DNA of 64,000 bases from Lactuca virosa. Its lineage: Eukaryota > Streptophyta > Magnoliopsida > Asterales > Asteraceae. Under the pieces are notes generated by a model. That model ran no database searches, had not been told where the DNA came from, and worked only from the letters and a program-made list of their open reading frames with translations. The stretch lies in assembly GCA_928212115.1 (NCBI GenBank), contig CAKMRJ010003334.1, positions 29,529,264 through 29,593,263 of the forward strand, in the 5' to 3' direction. Of this stretch, positions 12,161-23,767 are shown one piece after another. The first letter of the stretch is position 1. The number at the start of each line of letters is the position of its first letter. The translations under genes and the position numbers were made by a program.

Positions 12161-12478
12161 TCTCGCGAGTACCCCCGCTACTCGCCGAGTTCCTTGAATA
12201 CTAACCCACTCGCCGAGTCACCTGAGTGACTCGTCGAGTTCCTTTGGTTTACGATCGGACCCTAAGGCCACTCGTCGAGCTTCCTTCTTGCAACTCGATA
12301 GTTACCCACGCATACATAATTTGGGGCAACCTCATCCGACTCGCCGAGTTTTTCATACACTCATCGAGTCTACGACAATCTTCATCGGACTCGCCGAGCT
12401 GTTCTTTCGTCCAACTCGCCGAGTTCATGCCTATCTTCATGTGACTCACTCGCCGGCCGACCATGCGACTCGCCGAGT
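12161..12478 (-). promoter_or_regulatory. Leader dyad cluster of gypsy B: ACTCG-N-CGAGT
   Basis: At least ten copies of ACTCG-N-CGAGT or one-mismatch variants, at about 12161, 12180, 12208, 12229, 12270, 12339, 12359, 12389, 12414 and 12468. They lie between the TATA-like box and the putative 5' splice site, in transcribed leader. The same dyad is used in LTR E. Confidence 0.8.
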
Positions 12479-13030
12479 CCCTTTAGTCCTTTGCCATACA
12501 GACTCATTTTGAGAGCCAGCAATGGCTCCAAACTACAAATCCAAGCTTCTAAGGCATGCTTTTCACGTAAAGTTGCAAACTTTACGTGCATGCATAGCTA
12601 CAAAGGCTCTTAATGTCAAATCCAAGCTCACAATGGGAGTTTCACACTCAAAGAGGCTTCATACATGACCAAATTCGGAGCTTTATGGCTCTAGAACTCA
12701 AGAAGGGTATAGATCTGAAGTTACAACTTCAGATCTAGCTCATATCCCACATTACCATCTCAACCAAACCATAAAAACCCTTGATCTCAACCAAAAGAGG
12801 TCTAGAAAGAAAAAGGAGAAAAGGTGACGACTTGATACCTCCAAATGATGCTATCTGAGGTAGATTTCTGATTTCCCACACTTCCTTGCTCCAGCCTTTT
12901 GTTCTCCAAGCTCTTCTTCTCCAAAGATCTCCTCCCTCCCCAAAGCTTTAGACACAAGAATGAAGCACCACACGAATTAGGGTTTTCAGGGCTCTCAAAG
13001 GACTGCAAAGAGGCCAAAGGAGGCTTATGT

Positions 13031-13046
13031 TTCCTTAAATAGGGTG
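13031..13046 (-). promoter_or_regulatory. TATA-like box of gypsy B LTR
   Basis: The minus strand reads CACCCTATTTAAGGAA. LTRs E and F have nearly the same box (CCTATTTAA) at the same place. The promoter role follows from the position in U3, not from data. Confidence 0.6.
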
Positions 13047-13083
13047 CAAAACCCCGGGATTTAGGGTTTCCTTTGCCAGCTCC

Positions 13084-13160
13084 TACTCGTCGTGTCCCTT
13101 TATGGACTCGACGAGTAGGCCACTAAACACGCGTACCAAGCCCGTTGCTACTCGTCGAGT
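13084..13160 (-). promoter_or_regulatory. Upstream dyad cluster of gypsy B
   Basis: Three dyads of the ACTCG-N-CGAGT type (near 13085, 13106-13116 and 13150-13160) about 40-120 bp upstream of the TATA-like box. Confidence 0.75.
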
Positions 13161-15810
13161 AGGCCTTGAAACCAATTAAATTCTTATTTAGACAATACCT
13201 GAGAATCGGGGCGTTGCATTATAACACATTTGTAATTGGTAGTTGTGATGTCTTGGATAAGACAAAGACCACCTAAGACCGATTATGTGAAGTGTCATTC
13301 TTGATAAGAATCCACACTAACTCATGAATATTTGTTTGTCAAGAGAATCTTATATGTCAAGAGGTCAGTGGGAGTCTTAAAGATCTTGAAAAGTTTCAAG
13401 AACTAATCAAGAATAAACATGTTATTAATCATAGGCACACGACTTAAGGTTTGTAACCTATCGTGTTACCTATTCTTGTTTCTGTGCCCATTCCAGTTAA
13501 GTTGACTACGCATGTGAGTTCTATGAGTTCTCAATTGTTTGCATAACAACCTGGAAGCAATGGTAGCCCCTTGTGTTGCCAGGTGGCAAGAAATTAAAAT
13601 TAAACAAGTTCAGTCCATATGAGTTTGGATTTGTCACTAACCTTGTCTTGTGATTATGGTTATGAAAAATTCACATGGATAGGAAAACATACACCATTAA
13701 TCTAAGTGACAAAGGTTTCTCTCCGCTTCATGAAAATGATTGTGAGGAAACATTTTCACTAAGTAGATATTAAGGAGATAGCATTTGTGATAATTGCATT
13801 CTCAAATTCGATTATGATTACAGCATCCCTCTTCATAGTCGAATTGTGAGAAATGGCAAAAGTCTAAACCTTTGAGACTTATTACTGTAAGTTCTGAAAT
13901 TGGTTAGACACACATGTGAGCTATCTAAGCAAAAATGTATGACTTCGAGAGGCCTAGATAAAGTCTTATCGAAGCATCTTGTATCAGAAATATGAACTTT
14001 GGTAAGAAAATCAACAGATATTGATTTCTAGAAGTCCAGCTTATTTCTGAGTACATGTCAAAGCTAGTGGGAGCATAAGTTTTATGCTATTAAAGAAATA
14101 GTTGTTATGCTAGTGGGAGCATAATCATTATGGTAAGAGTTGCAAGTTAGCAATGTTATTATTGAAAACAAAAGTTTCATTCGCAAAGTTGCAGAGTTTG
14201 AAAGTGTTGCTATATTATAATTAATTGAGAGGATACTATACTTATTTCGAATCTAAAAGCTTAGATTGAAGTATTAATCAAACTTAGTCATGAGTGTATA
14301 TGATTACCATATTGGAATTTTTCAACATTGGAAATTCTATATATGGAAATGTTTATAACAGACTAAGTATCATTTTTATGTCGATCGTATCCCATAGCTT
14401 TTTCGATTGCATTCTAGCTGAAGATTTGGATTACTTGTTACTGTAGGCAGTTGGAAGTATAGTAATAAGTGGACCATATTGACATTATTATGAATAGACA
14501 GAATTCTATTAATAATGAGTTGTCATATGGAAAATATGGAAATGTTTCCATAATGGGAGGTGGATGTTAAAAAATCTATGTGTAGGTTAGAAACTTTTAT
14601 GCAAGAAGGATGTTCAAAGGAATGTACTTTGAAATTGAGACTTCGCTTCCATGGAATTGTTCTTGTGACAATCTCCAAAGGAATACTTTGTAATATCGTT
14701 GGCAAAGTCTCTGTGACTTCTGTACCTCGACATTACGAAAGGAATCATTGCATAATAGTTTAGAATCTGACACATTCTAATAGTGGCAAGAATTTGACAT
14801 TCTTACACTTGTGATAAAGATTTGGAGTTGTGAAATGAGTTTCATTGAAGGTGTATTCAATTGATCTATTTCACAAAGAAAGGATCATAGATAAACATAG
14901 TGTACATGTTTGGAGCATGGGATAACTATTGTTTTAATTCAAGTATAAAGTTGATAAATCGAAACATTATACAATGAATAATGTATAATCAATATGGTGA
15001 TTAAATAAAAGGCGTTTTATTTATATTCAAAAGTTTTGAGACCATATTGGATTCGATTATTCTTGTGTTTCACTTTGCATGTTTTGACTTCCCTAATAAC
15101 TAGATTATTCAAACTATCCACAGTCGATCATACTTTGGAAGTAGGTATTGAAGCTAGACTGTCATGAATGGATCTGTAGATTGTCTAAAGGTGTTTAGAC
15201 ATAGCACAAGTTTGCTGCAGTATTCATGAGTACTCGTGTAATAAGATTTGAGTATTGGACTAAACCCATGCTCATTTGAATCACTTCATGGATTTTATCA
15301 CGAGTGATCATGAGACGATAATATCTTATATTCTTCAAACCAAGACATGTGAGTTGTAGTTTACAAGTCGGTTGCACATTGACATATGTAAACGCACCAG
15401 TAACTTGGTGTTATAAAACATATTTTTGTGTGTGATTTGATGAGTAAATAGAGCACATGAGTCGAAGTTTATCCGTTCCTTTTACCCTAAGAGGGATAAA
15501 AGCGATATCTGTGGGCCCATCGATGATTTAGTGATGACAACCCTAAGCGTTTGGCCAAGCCTGGACTGATTTGATTTGTTCAATTAGTCGGTCGTCATAA
15601 ATAGGAAATCGGGAAACAACACATGAACAGAGAGAATTATTATAATCCATGTCTCAGTTCATACGATATCTATAATGGAGGAATATACGATCCCTTATCT
15701 TATGGACGCGTTACTAATAAGATCAGAGTTCGACAACGGTCTTTTTGAGAGCTACGATTGTCAATCGGATTTTGAAATCGTACTTGCAATTATAGTTATT
15801 AGACTTATCC

Positions 15811-15821
15811 AAGTGGGAGAC
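15811..15821 (+). other. Polypurine tract of copia A'
   Basis: AAGTGGGAGAC directly before TGTTGGATTATG, identical to the tract of copia A. Confidence 0.8.
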
Positions 15822-16586
15822 TGTTGGATTATGTGTCTAAGCTCATAACTATAATTGGTATATACTTGACCCGATACAACATGGTCCATTTGGGTTGTAA
15901 CACTCTGGAACAATTTGATAGGATAGATATTTGAGAAATAGGTTATTTGTGATTTATTAATATATTATAAGTATAATATATTAATTGAGAAATCATATTA
16001 TTTAATTAGTATTGATGAAGAATTAATTTGGAACTAATTTAGTGATCAAAAGAGACTAATTAAATTAACGGGGACTGATTGTGTAAATCAGTGATACATA
16101 TGGTTTGGGCTATTGATCCATGATGGACTAAACTTATGTGAAAGTCCATGAAATATTAGTCCATATGAATTATGGATCATAAGCCTAAGTGTAAGAATTA
16201 GGGTTTGCTTATGGCTCTTGGAATTCTACACTATATATGTATTCCTCAAAATCCAAAATCGTGTGCTAAGTGTTCTTAGAAGCCAAAAAAAGATTTTGTA
16301 TCTCCAAACCTCTCTCTCAAAGTCGTCCTCTTGTTCTTGGTTTGTTTTAAGACATTTGAGGCATCACACTTGAGGTGTTAGGCTCTTGAAAGACCAATTC
16401 CTACAAGCTACAACAAAGAGGTAATCTTCTAACTTACTATTATGATTCATATGTCAAATTGTATGCTAGTTGTAGGTTTTAAGCTTTGGAAAATTTTGTT
16501 GCATGTATAACTAGAGAAAACTTAGATCCAAAGCTATTAGGGTTGTATGTGCACCATAGGAGTGTTATAGTACCTAAAACCCAACA
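15822..16586 (+). repeat. Copia A' 3' LTR
   Basis: 765 bp, starting TGTTGGATTATG and ending AAAACCCAACA. It is clearly related to the copia A LTRs but diverged through its middle, so it is an older member or sister subfamily. Confidence 0.88.
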
Positions 16587-17910
16587 TTAAGAGCCTTTAA
16601 TCTAGCACCAAATGCACGAGCAAGATGAGAGAGAGAGAGGGCTTAATAACCACGAAATGACAACCCTTTTTAGAGGATGTTTGAGCAAAAGAACAACCAA
16701 ATAAACTAGCCAAAGCTCTATTTGTATACATACTAATATGTACTAAAATCAAGGCTAGTAAATGAAAGGGTATGGTCTTCTTATGACATATATGGAGTGT
16801 AAGATGAAAGACAACAAGCAACCTCTTACTTGCTTCTTCATACTTATGGTTTTGACATCATAGTCGAAACTAAGTTTGTCTGTCATCCATTATTCCTGCT
16901 AGATAGTTACAAGTGCACACTACATAGTTACTCAAAGTGCTCATTTAATTTGTACATAACATATATATTCATACCTTATAAATATAACTAATTTTATTCT
17001 CTTTTATTATTATTTCCTAGTAACAATAATTTCTAATATGTTGGTAAAATATTAGTTTAATAATATAATGTTTTTCCAATTTAAATACAAGTGTTGATTA
17101 TGTTTATTAATAACCAAATTACTTAATAAATAATCAATTAGTAATAACTTGATATAATGTATGACTCTATATGATCATATGTCATTAGCAATATCATTTT
17201 ATAATGATTGTTGGGTATAAAGATCATTCACTTTATACTTTTCAAAATATTCTTTGTGACAGTTCCAGAATCGAACTGAAACTAAGAACCAAATTTATAA
17301 ATATAGAGGAACCGAGAACCAAATTGAATTAAATATTCGGTTCCCAATCTGTTTTGGTTCAATTCGGTTCCAACAAATATTTTGTTCACTCCTAGTTGTT
17401 AGGGTCTCGTACAGTAATGATGCATTGCAGATGTGCATTTCTACAATGAACTGAAACTTATCTAAAACCTTGTATCCCAAGATAATTTGTAATATCAATA
17501 TTTTCTTTCCATATCTTCAACAATACACATAATTAGTTGTGTACTCATTCAAAAATCTTATTTTAAATTGTTCGTTACAAAATATTGTATTCTCAACAAA
17601 ATAATCTCAGACAAGATGTTTTTCGGCAACTTCACAATCTCTGTTGATACAAAGTTCTCATATTTCTTGGCATGAACTTGTAGTATCTTCGAGAAGCACT
17701 ATTGCAGCTCTAGAAATAGTTGTCAAAATGTGATTGTTATTAGATAATGTGGATGTAGATGACAAAAGATGATTATTTTTTATATATTTGTAACATATAT
17801 ACTCATTGTAGCTAAAGAATTAATCCAACTGAATAAAAAAGTAAGGGATCATTAAGCTTTTAATGTGTGTTCCGCTTGCCAATAAAATACCATGATATAT
17901 ATATATAAAA
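16587..17910. other. AT-rich spacer, no gene seen
   Basis: No credible ORF. The stretch near 17255-17375 has repeated AACCGA/GGTTC segments on both strands (for example ATTCGGTTCC), a possible relic of a small inverted-repeat element. Otherwise nothing recognised. Confidence 0.6.
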
Positions 17911-18221
17911 ATCGCAGGTTATATAGAAAACAAAAAACCCTAAAAATCACAAAAATACATAAAAAAATACTTAGAGGTCACAATTTTTTTTTGACTTTAT
18001 ATATACAAAAATCGCAGGTTTTTTAATAATTTCGTTGAAAAAAAATAAAAAAAAAATTATTTTTTTTATTTTGGTTTTTTTTTCAAAAAAAAATTTCAAC
18101 GAATTTATTAAAAAACCTGTGATTTTTGTATATATAAAGTCAAAAAAAAGATTTGTGAGCTCTATGTATTTTTTATGCATTTTATGATTTTTAGGGTTTT
18201 TTGTTTTCCATAGAACCTAAA

Positions 18222-18224
<3 letters not shown>
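17911..18224. mobile_element. Foldback (MITE-like) element, about 310 bp
   Basis: The left arm (about 17916-18055) and right arm (about 18070-18224) are inverted copies of each other almost end to end, with a short AT-rich centre. Matching stretches include AAAACAAAAAACCCTAAAAA on the left and its complement at 18187-18207. (TA)n flanks both sides. No ORF. Confidence 0.75.

Positions 18225-18298
<74 letters not shown>
18225..18298. repeat. (AT)n then (GT)n microsatellite
   Basis: About 66 bases of AT dinucleotides followed by GTGTGTG, directly abutting the foldback element. Confidence 0.95.
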
Positions 18299-18299
<1 letters not shown>

Positions 18300-19154
18300 A
18301 AATTTTTCAGTGAGAATTAATAGTTAAGATTCAAGCCTCAAGCTTTTACGAGCCGTGGCGAGCCACATCGTTTTTAAGGCGTGACGTAAAACGTCAATTT
18401 TGTATATAATTAATAAATTTATATGTATTTTTTGCTAATTCATTTTTATATACATATATGACTTAAGATGACATTTTATTAAAGCGTGACGTCAGGTACA
18501 AGCCATGATACGCTAAAGCGGAGCCATGACGAGCTTTTTAAAACCTTGAATTCACTTGCAATATTGTTAACAATAAATTTATCGAAATTAAGTAAACTAA
18601 CCTATATAAATGAGGAAATAACAATTTGTTCAGTTTTTAAAAAATAAACACTTTCTCTGTAATGTCTCATCCCGGACTACTCTTCGTATTCCAGATTTTT
18701 TACTCACGAATGCTCTATTTTGGATTTGATCTTCAAATTTTGAGTTATTTTTTGGTTTTTTTATTTTTTTAAGAAATGTCTTCATCTTTGTTTGAAATAT
18801 CCATTTCGAAATATTTTATGTCGTCGTTTTTCAATAAAATATCTGATTTTTTGCACTAATATCGTATTATTTCATATTTAGTATGTTTGTTTAATTTTTG
18901 TTAGATTTAAGTAAAAAATAATCTCTCCAAATTTCGGTATTGTTCATCGAATTTCAAACTTGTTCTTAAAATTCTGAAGTTTTTTTTTTCGAAATCCGGA
19001 ATTTCACTTCGGAATCTGAAATGTTGGTCCGGAATCAAGAATTTCATTCGGAAATGTTTTTTTTTGTTAGAAAAAATATTTTTTTCTTGATCAAGAATGT
19101 CCATTCTAAGACCAAGTGGCTAAAAACAATCTCCTTTTGTTATTTTTTGTGAAC
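18299..19154. other. AT-rich spacer, no gene seen
   Basis: No ORF of note. CGTGACGT-type words near 18380 and 18485 and GGAATC/GAAATTC words near 18990-19050 recur, but I cannot assign them. Confidence 0.55.
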
Positions 19155-19876
19155 ATTACTAATCTAACCAAATTCATTAATGACTTCTCACTTTTTAGCC
19201 AAAATTTAGGACTTATTTCAAAATAGTCATCGAAACCGTAGGTGGTTAAAATGGCCTACTGTTTCGCTTATTTACCTACTGTTTTGATTTTAGTATATAA
19301 TGATTTTTTTTTCATTTTTCATTACGAAACCGTAGACGAAAAAATGGTCTACTGTTTCTTTTGAGAAGTCTACTGTTTCCCAAAGAATAGATTAAAAATG
19401 ATCTACTGTTTCGTCTAAAAACCTACGTTTTTTTTTTCAAAATTTTACCGTATTGTTGATTAGGAGTAGTTTTTGTATATGAGGATAATTTTTTTTTTGA
19501 AAAAAACCGAAAAAAAAAATTAAAACCGTAGGTTTCTTATGAAACCTACGGTAAAGTCCATAATGCACAAAACCGTAGTTTTTTAACCCAAAACCGTAGT
19601 TTTCATTAAAAACAACGTAGATTTAACCCAAAACCGTAAGCTACGGTTTGGGAAACCGTATTTTGTAGAGAGAAAACCGTAGGTTTTAAAAAACCTACGG
19701 TTTTATATCTTCAAAATGATTTTTATTTTATTTTATACAAAACACGAAACAGTAGACGAATTAGCGAAACAGTAGACGATTCTAAAAATCTACGGTTTCG
19801 TGGGCTATTTTGGGACAATTCCTAATTTTTGGCTAAAAATTGTTAATTACTTTCTTAATTTGGCTAGATTAGTAAT
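19155..19876. mobile_element. TIR foldback element, 722 bp
   Basis: The left end starts ATTACTAATCTAACCA and the right end reads TGGCTAGATTAGTAAT, its complement with one mismatch. Similarity runs inward about 140 bp and includes TAGCCAAAAATTAGGA-type and ACTGTTTCG words. The centre has many copies of AAACCGTAG or its complement. No transposase ORF and no clear target duplication, so the superfamily is open. Confidence 0.75.
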
Positions 19877-22040
19877 TAGTTTTTTTTTTTACGTACACGT
19901 TAAATTTTGATTAGATTACTTATTTCCCTTAAATCTAAGATCATACGACCATTAGTTTAAATACTTGATTAAATTACTATTAGATCAGAAGTCATCTCAA
20001 CTAACTTTTGATTGTTAATAAAAACGGATGTCTTTATATTCAGATTCACACACATAACAACCAATAGTTTATTTGTCAAAAGAGAAAATCTTTTCCGTTT
20101 TTGGCTCCAAAATTTCCAAAATAATCATGATTTATTAATCAAAAGAATCCAAAATTTTAAAGCTTAATAATCCACAATGGTTTCTTGCATGGTTCATATT
20201 ATAATATTCAAATGTGTGCTTGGCCAAAGGAAAATACAAAATTGACCCTTGAAGGCTCAATCCTTAAGAAATATTGGAATAAATAAATTTCGTGTTTTTC
20301 TTTTTTTGAAATCGTATCGATAAATGACAATAAGTATACTGATGGAACTTTAGTTTTTGTTTTCATGTAATGTTTTTATGTCTGTTTTTTTTTTTCAATT
20401 GTGTGATTTTGTATTTATTATGTCTTAACCTAAAACGTTTTGATAGATTTTTAATATATTTAAAAAATTAAACATATAAGGTCGCATTATACAACCATGG
20501 GCGCATTTGTAGTGGTGCACGGGGTTGCACGTGCAATTACTATATTTTTCTGTATTAGTGTAAATTTTTTTTATTAGTGTGCACTTAAAAAAACAAGTAT
20601 ATTATTATTATAATTAATAATTTAAGTTTCTACTTTGTAAAGGGGTTCGAGTTCAACTCCTGCTCTTAACAATTTTCTGTATTATTTTTACCTTAGTTTT
20701 CCTTTTAATTTACCTTTTGTTAAAGGGCCCCAAAAATCTCTAGCCATCAAAATCATACCTGTAATCTTCCACACATTACACACATTTGGTGGATGATTCA
20801 CTCATTTTATGGAGATTAGATTACATTTTATTTCAATTTTTAAAAATGATGAAAACTTTCTCACCACCATGGGAATGAAATTTTGGTAATAATGCCTTCA
20901 AAACTTTGTACAACCACAACCAACACGGAAACAAACTCCTACGAGACTAAGAACATGCCCATGAAATGACCAATTTGTCATTAACGAAGTTTGTCTACAC
21001 TAGTTTGTTATATTTAATGCACTCGTTATATTTTATGTTATTATATTTTATCAGATTTTTTTTGGTGCAACTACTGCTACATATTCATGCGTCATTTCAT
21101 GTATGCAACATGTTACTTGTTAACTAATACTATAATAAAACCAACTTATATAATGGCCGTGTGTAGGTTAGCCGTTAAAAAGACAAATGATAAATAGAAA
21201 AAAATATCACTAAGAGACTTTGAACAAAATTTGGAATAGGATTTTCAATTTATAGTGTAAAGCACACATTTCAAGCATAATGACCATTCGAATTGTATGT
21301 TTTTTTTGCATTCTTTAGTTCATTATTAACCAATATTTATGTAAAATTTGTAAGATGAATCATACAACAGGCTTCTTTGGATATTTCTGTTAAATCATTA
21401 TCATTTTACACTTGAATTCGTTCTGAAAAGGTTATTACCCATAAAATATAATTATAAAAAAATTATCATGTTATCACTTTAAACTTGCTTTTTCCCTAAG
21501 AGCATGTGGAAGAAACCTAATTATTCTCAAGATAAAATGTGCAAATAGAAAGAAACAAAACATGTAAAAAGGACAAATCGTATGAGAAAATAGATAAATA
21601 TTATAAGTTGTGAACTATATGGGGTAAGCACATGCTAAATTATTTCAATATAATTTTTTTTATTAAAAAACTATTTTTTTTAATAGTGTGGTTGAGAGTG
21701 GCTGAGGATATAAGTTTTGTTACGGAAAAAAAAATCCAGATTTAAAATTAGGATTAAAACATTTCTTGAGGAAACTAGTTGTTGCTAGGTTTTCTAACGA
21801 ACGACCGCATAACATTTTTTATAACCATGAAGAAATGTTAAATGTGGTCTTTTGAAGTAAGGCTAGGACACAATATTTTTTCCTCCTCGAAAGATTGATA
21901 AGGATCGATATCGAAGGATATTGAATTTGATGAAGACTGGGAGCCAATATTCATTTAAAAAGATTATGAACACATGTGGTTGTGTGGTATACATGGATAA
22001 ATAAATAGGTGAAAATCTCTTTATCAATTAGTTGTGTACT
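19877..22040. other. AT-rich spacer, no gene seen
   Basis: About 2.2 kb with no credible ORF or recognised repeat. GGGGTTCGAGTTCAACTCC near 20642 resembles a polymerase III B box but lacks a matching A box. Confidence 0.55.
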
Positions 22041-23131
22041 TGTAACGTCTTTATTTTCAGAATAAATTTTTCATTTTTAAAATAAAATAAACACTCATTT
22101 TAGTAAATCAGAGCTATAAAGAAACCAACGCGGAATCTTGAATCATAAAGCTACCGCAGTCATGCCTTCACATTTCCACGAACTGATAAAGTACCTGAAA
22201 AATATTTAATCCACAATTGTAAGGCAACGATTAGTGAGTTCCCCAAAGTATCACATACAACACAAAATAGTTAAACATATATAACAACGGGTTTGTTTCA
22301 ACCCAACGGGTCCATATCAACTCCGAGCCCTCAGTGACTCAAATACAACATATCCGGGTCCTCAGTGATCCCGAGTCATCAGCGACTCAAATACAACATA
22401 TTTGGGTCCTCAACGACCATGAGTCATCAGCGACTCAAATACAACATATAAATATACAGCAATAGTCAAATTTATACCAACACAACTATATATGCAGCCC
22501 AACCACAACGACTATGACATAAGTAATACAGTGAGAAAATTTACCTCGTAAATAGACCAGATAACCACCACATCACGTATATACTAACAGATCGATCTCA
22601 CCCACCACTTAGACATCAAATCAAAGGTCAACCTAAACTATGACCTAAAACCCTAAAGTTTGATCCAAGGTCAAACTTAGTAAAAAAGTCAACATATCAA
22701 CAATTTAGTTAATGCTCACGCCCATAAAAGGACAAAACAGTCGAGATCTCAGGCTACAACAAACACATCTACGAAAACCCTAAAAGCACGCCACGCCAAG
22801 GAAAAGCGTGTCACATCTAGGCCTATTTCACAAGTTTTTTTTTTGTTTTTTGACTTAATCCATTAAGTCACAACCCCATCTTCAAGATCTGAACTCTAAC
22901 AAGGTCAAATGGATAAAGTTTACAACTTTAACTATTAAGACATACCACAACAACCAAGATCTAGACTTTTGCACTCCAAATGAACTAAAACACACCCAAT
23001 ACTTGCATGGCTTGAAGAAAAGGCTAACGGTCCAAACTTTCTTAGTCTAAAAGGTCCAAGGGACATTTCCAAGAGCTCAAATGGTGCTGGAGTTCCTTCA
23101 TCTCCAAGATCACCAACAAAATGGACTAAAA
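22041..23131 (-). repeat. Gypsy LTR fragment L
   Basis: On the minus strand the fragment ends in AGACGTTACA at 22041, a standard LTR end. It carries the shared intron signals (5' site GAG/GTAAATTT at 22544, 3' site TTTCAG/GTAC at 22195). Within the intron is an imperfect tandem repeat of about 60 bp (22320-22450) with GACTCAAATACAACATAT. The U3 end is missing: the sequence passes directly into another LTR start at 23132. Confidence 0.65.
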
Positions 23132-23767
23132 TGTAACGTCCCAAAAATGTCAATAAAAATTTTCATTTTAAAAACATCGAGTCATACAACCAATTGATCC
23201 AAAACCAAACATTAGTAAAACTATATGTCAAAGGTATTTATCAACATCAGAGTAAAACATTAATAATCAGTACGGGAAAAAACCAATCAAGGGATGCAGT
23301 GCAGTCAAGCTGAGCCCTTCCCTATGGAACTGGAAGTACCTGAAAATGTTTAAACCACAAATCGTAAGCACAAAGCTTAGCGAGTTCCCCAAAATACCAC
23401 ATATCATACAAATAAGTGGGCCCAACCATGTGGTATATTTCAACCAATTACACGTGATTGGGCCCAGCCCTAGGGTATATTTCAACCCAATACATATCCA
23501 TGGGCCCATACCTGGGGTATATGTCAACCCAAGCATATAATATTGGGCCCAACCCTGGGGTGTATTCTAACCCAAACATACATGCAAGAATCACAAAGAC
23601 AACTAACAACCTACATAACACAATCCAGTGGGCCGACATTGGTGCCTTTGAGCCACGAGTATAGTGAGAAAACTCACCTGTCTCACGAAATCATCTAAAA
23701 CACAGCTCAGAACCACACGAATGATGCTACAACCCACATATTAAATCAAACAGGGTCCCACCTTACG
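23132..23767 (-). repeat. Gypsy element D 3' LTR, part 1
   Basis: On the minus strand it ends in GGGACGTTACA at 23132. The putative intron runs 23677 to 23340 (GAGACAG/GTGAGTTTTC and CATTTTCAG/GTACTTCC). Inside are four imperfect repeats of about 40 bp around TGGGCCCA (23405-23575) and the shared AAGGCACCAA box (23630-23653). I join it to 31632-32803 because both are minus-strand LTR pieces interrupted by element C; this join is inferred. Confidence 0.6.

Larger units (their letters stand above)
11285..13218 (-). repeat. Gypsy element B 5' LTR, main part
   Basis: With 3848-3878 this makes an LTR of 1965 bp. On the minus strand it starts TGCAACGCCCC at 13218. In sense order it holds an upstream dyad cluster, a TATA-like box, a leader with about ten dyads, and a putative intron. 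It interrupts copia A' at 13218/13219. The left half of the element is outside the window. Confidence 0.88.
13219..16586 (+). mobile_element. Copia element A', 3' part
   Basis: Homologous to the 3' part of copia A from about 7770 onward. It lacks its left part, which should lie beyond the left end of gypsy B outside the window. It holds interior (13219-15810) with no readable ORF, a purine tract and one LTR. After the LTR comes TTAAG, a possible target duplication whose partner is not in the window. Confidence 0.85.

Noticed and set aside
20636..20665. Possible SINE or tRNA relic (GGGGTTCGAGTTCAACTCC)
   Set aside because: It resembles a B box, but I find no A box at the right distance, no cloverleaf and no tail.
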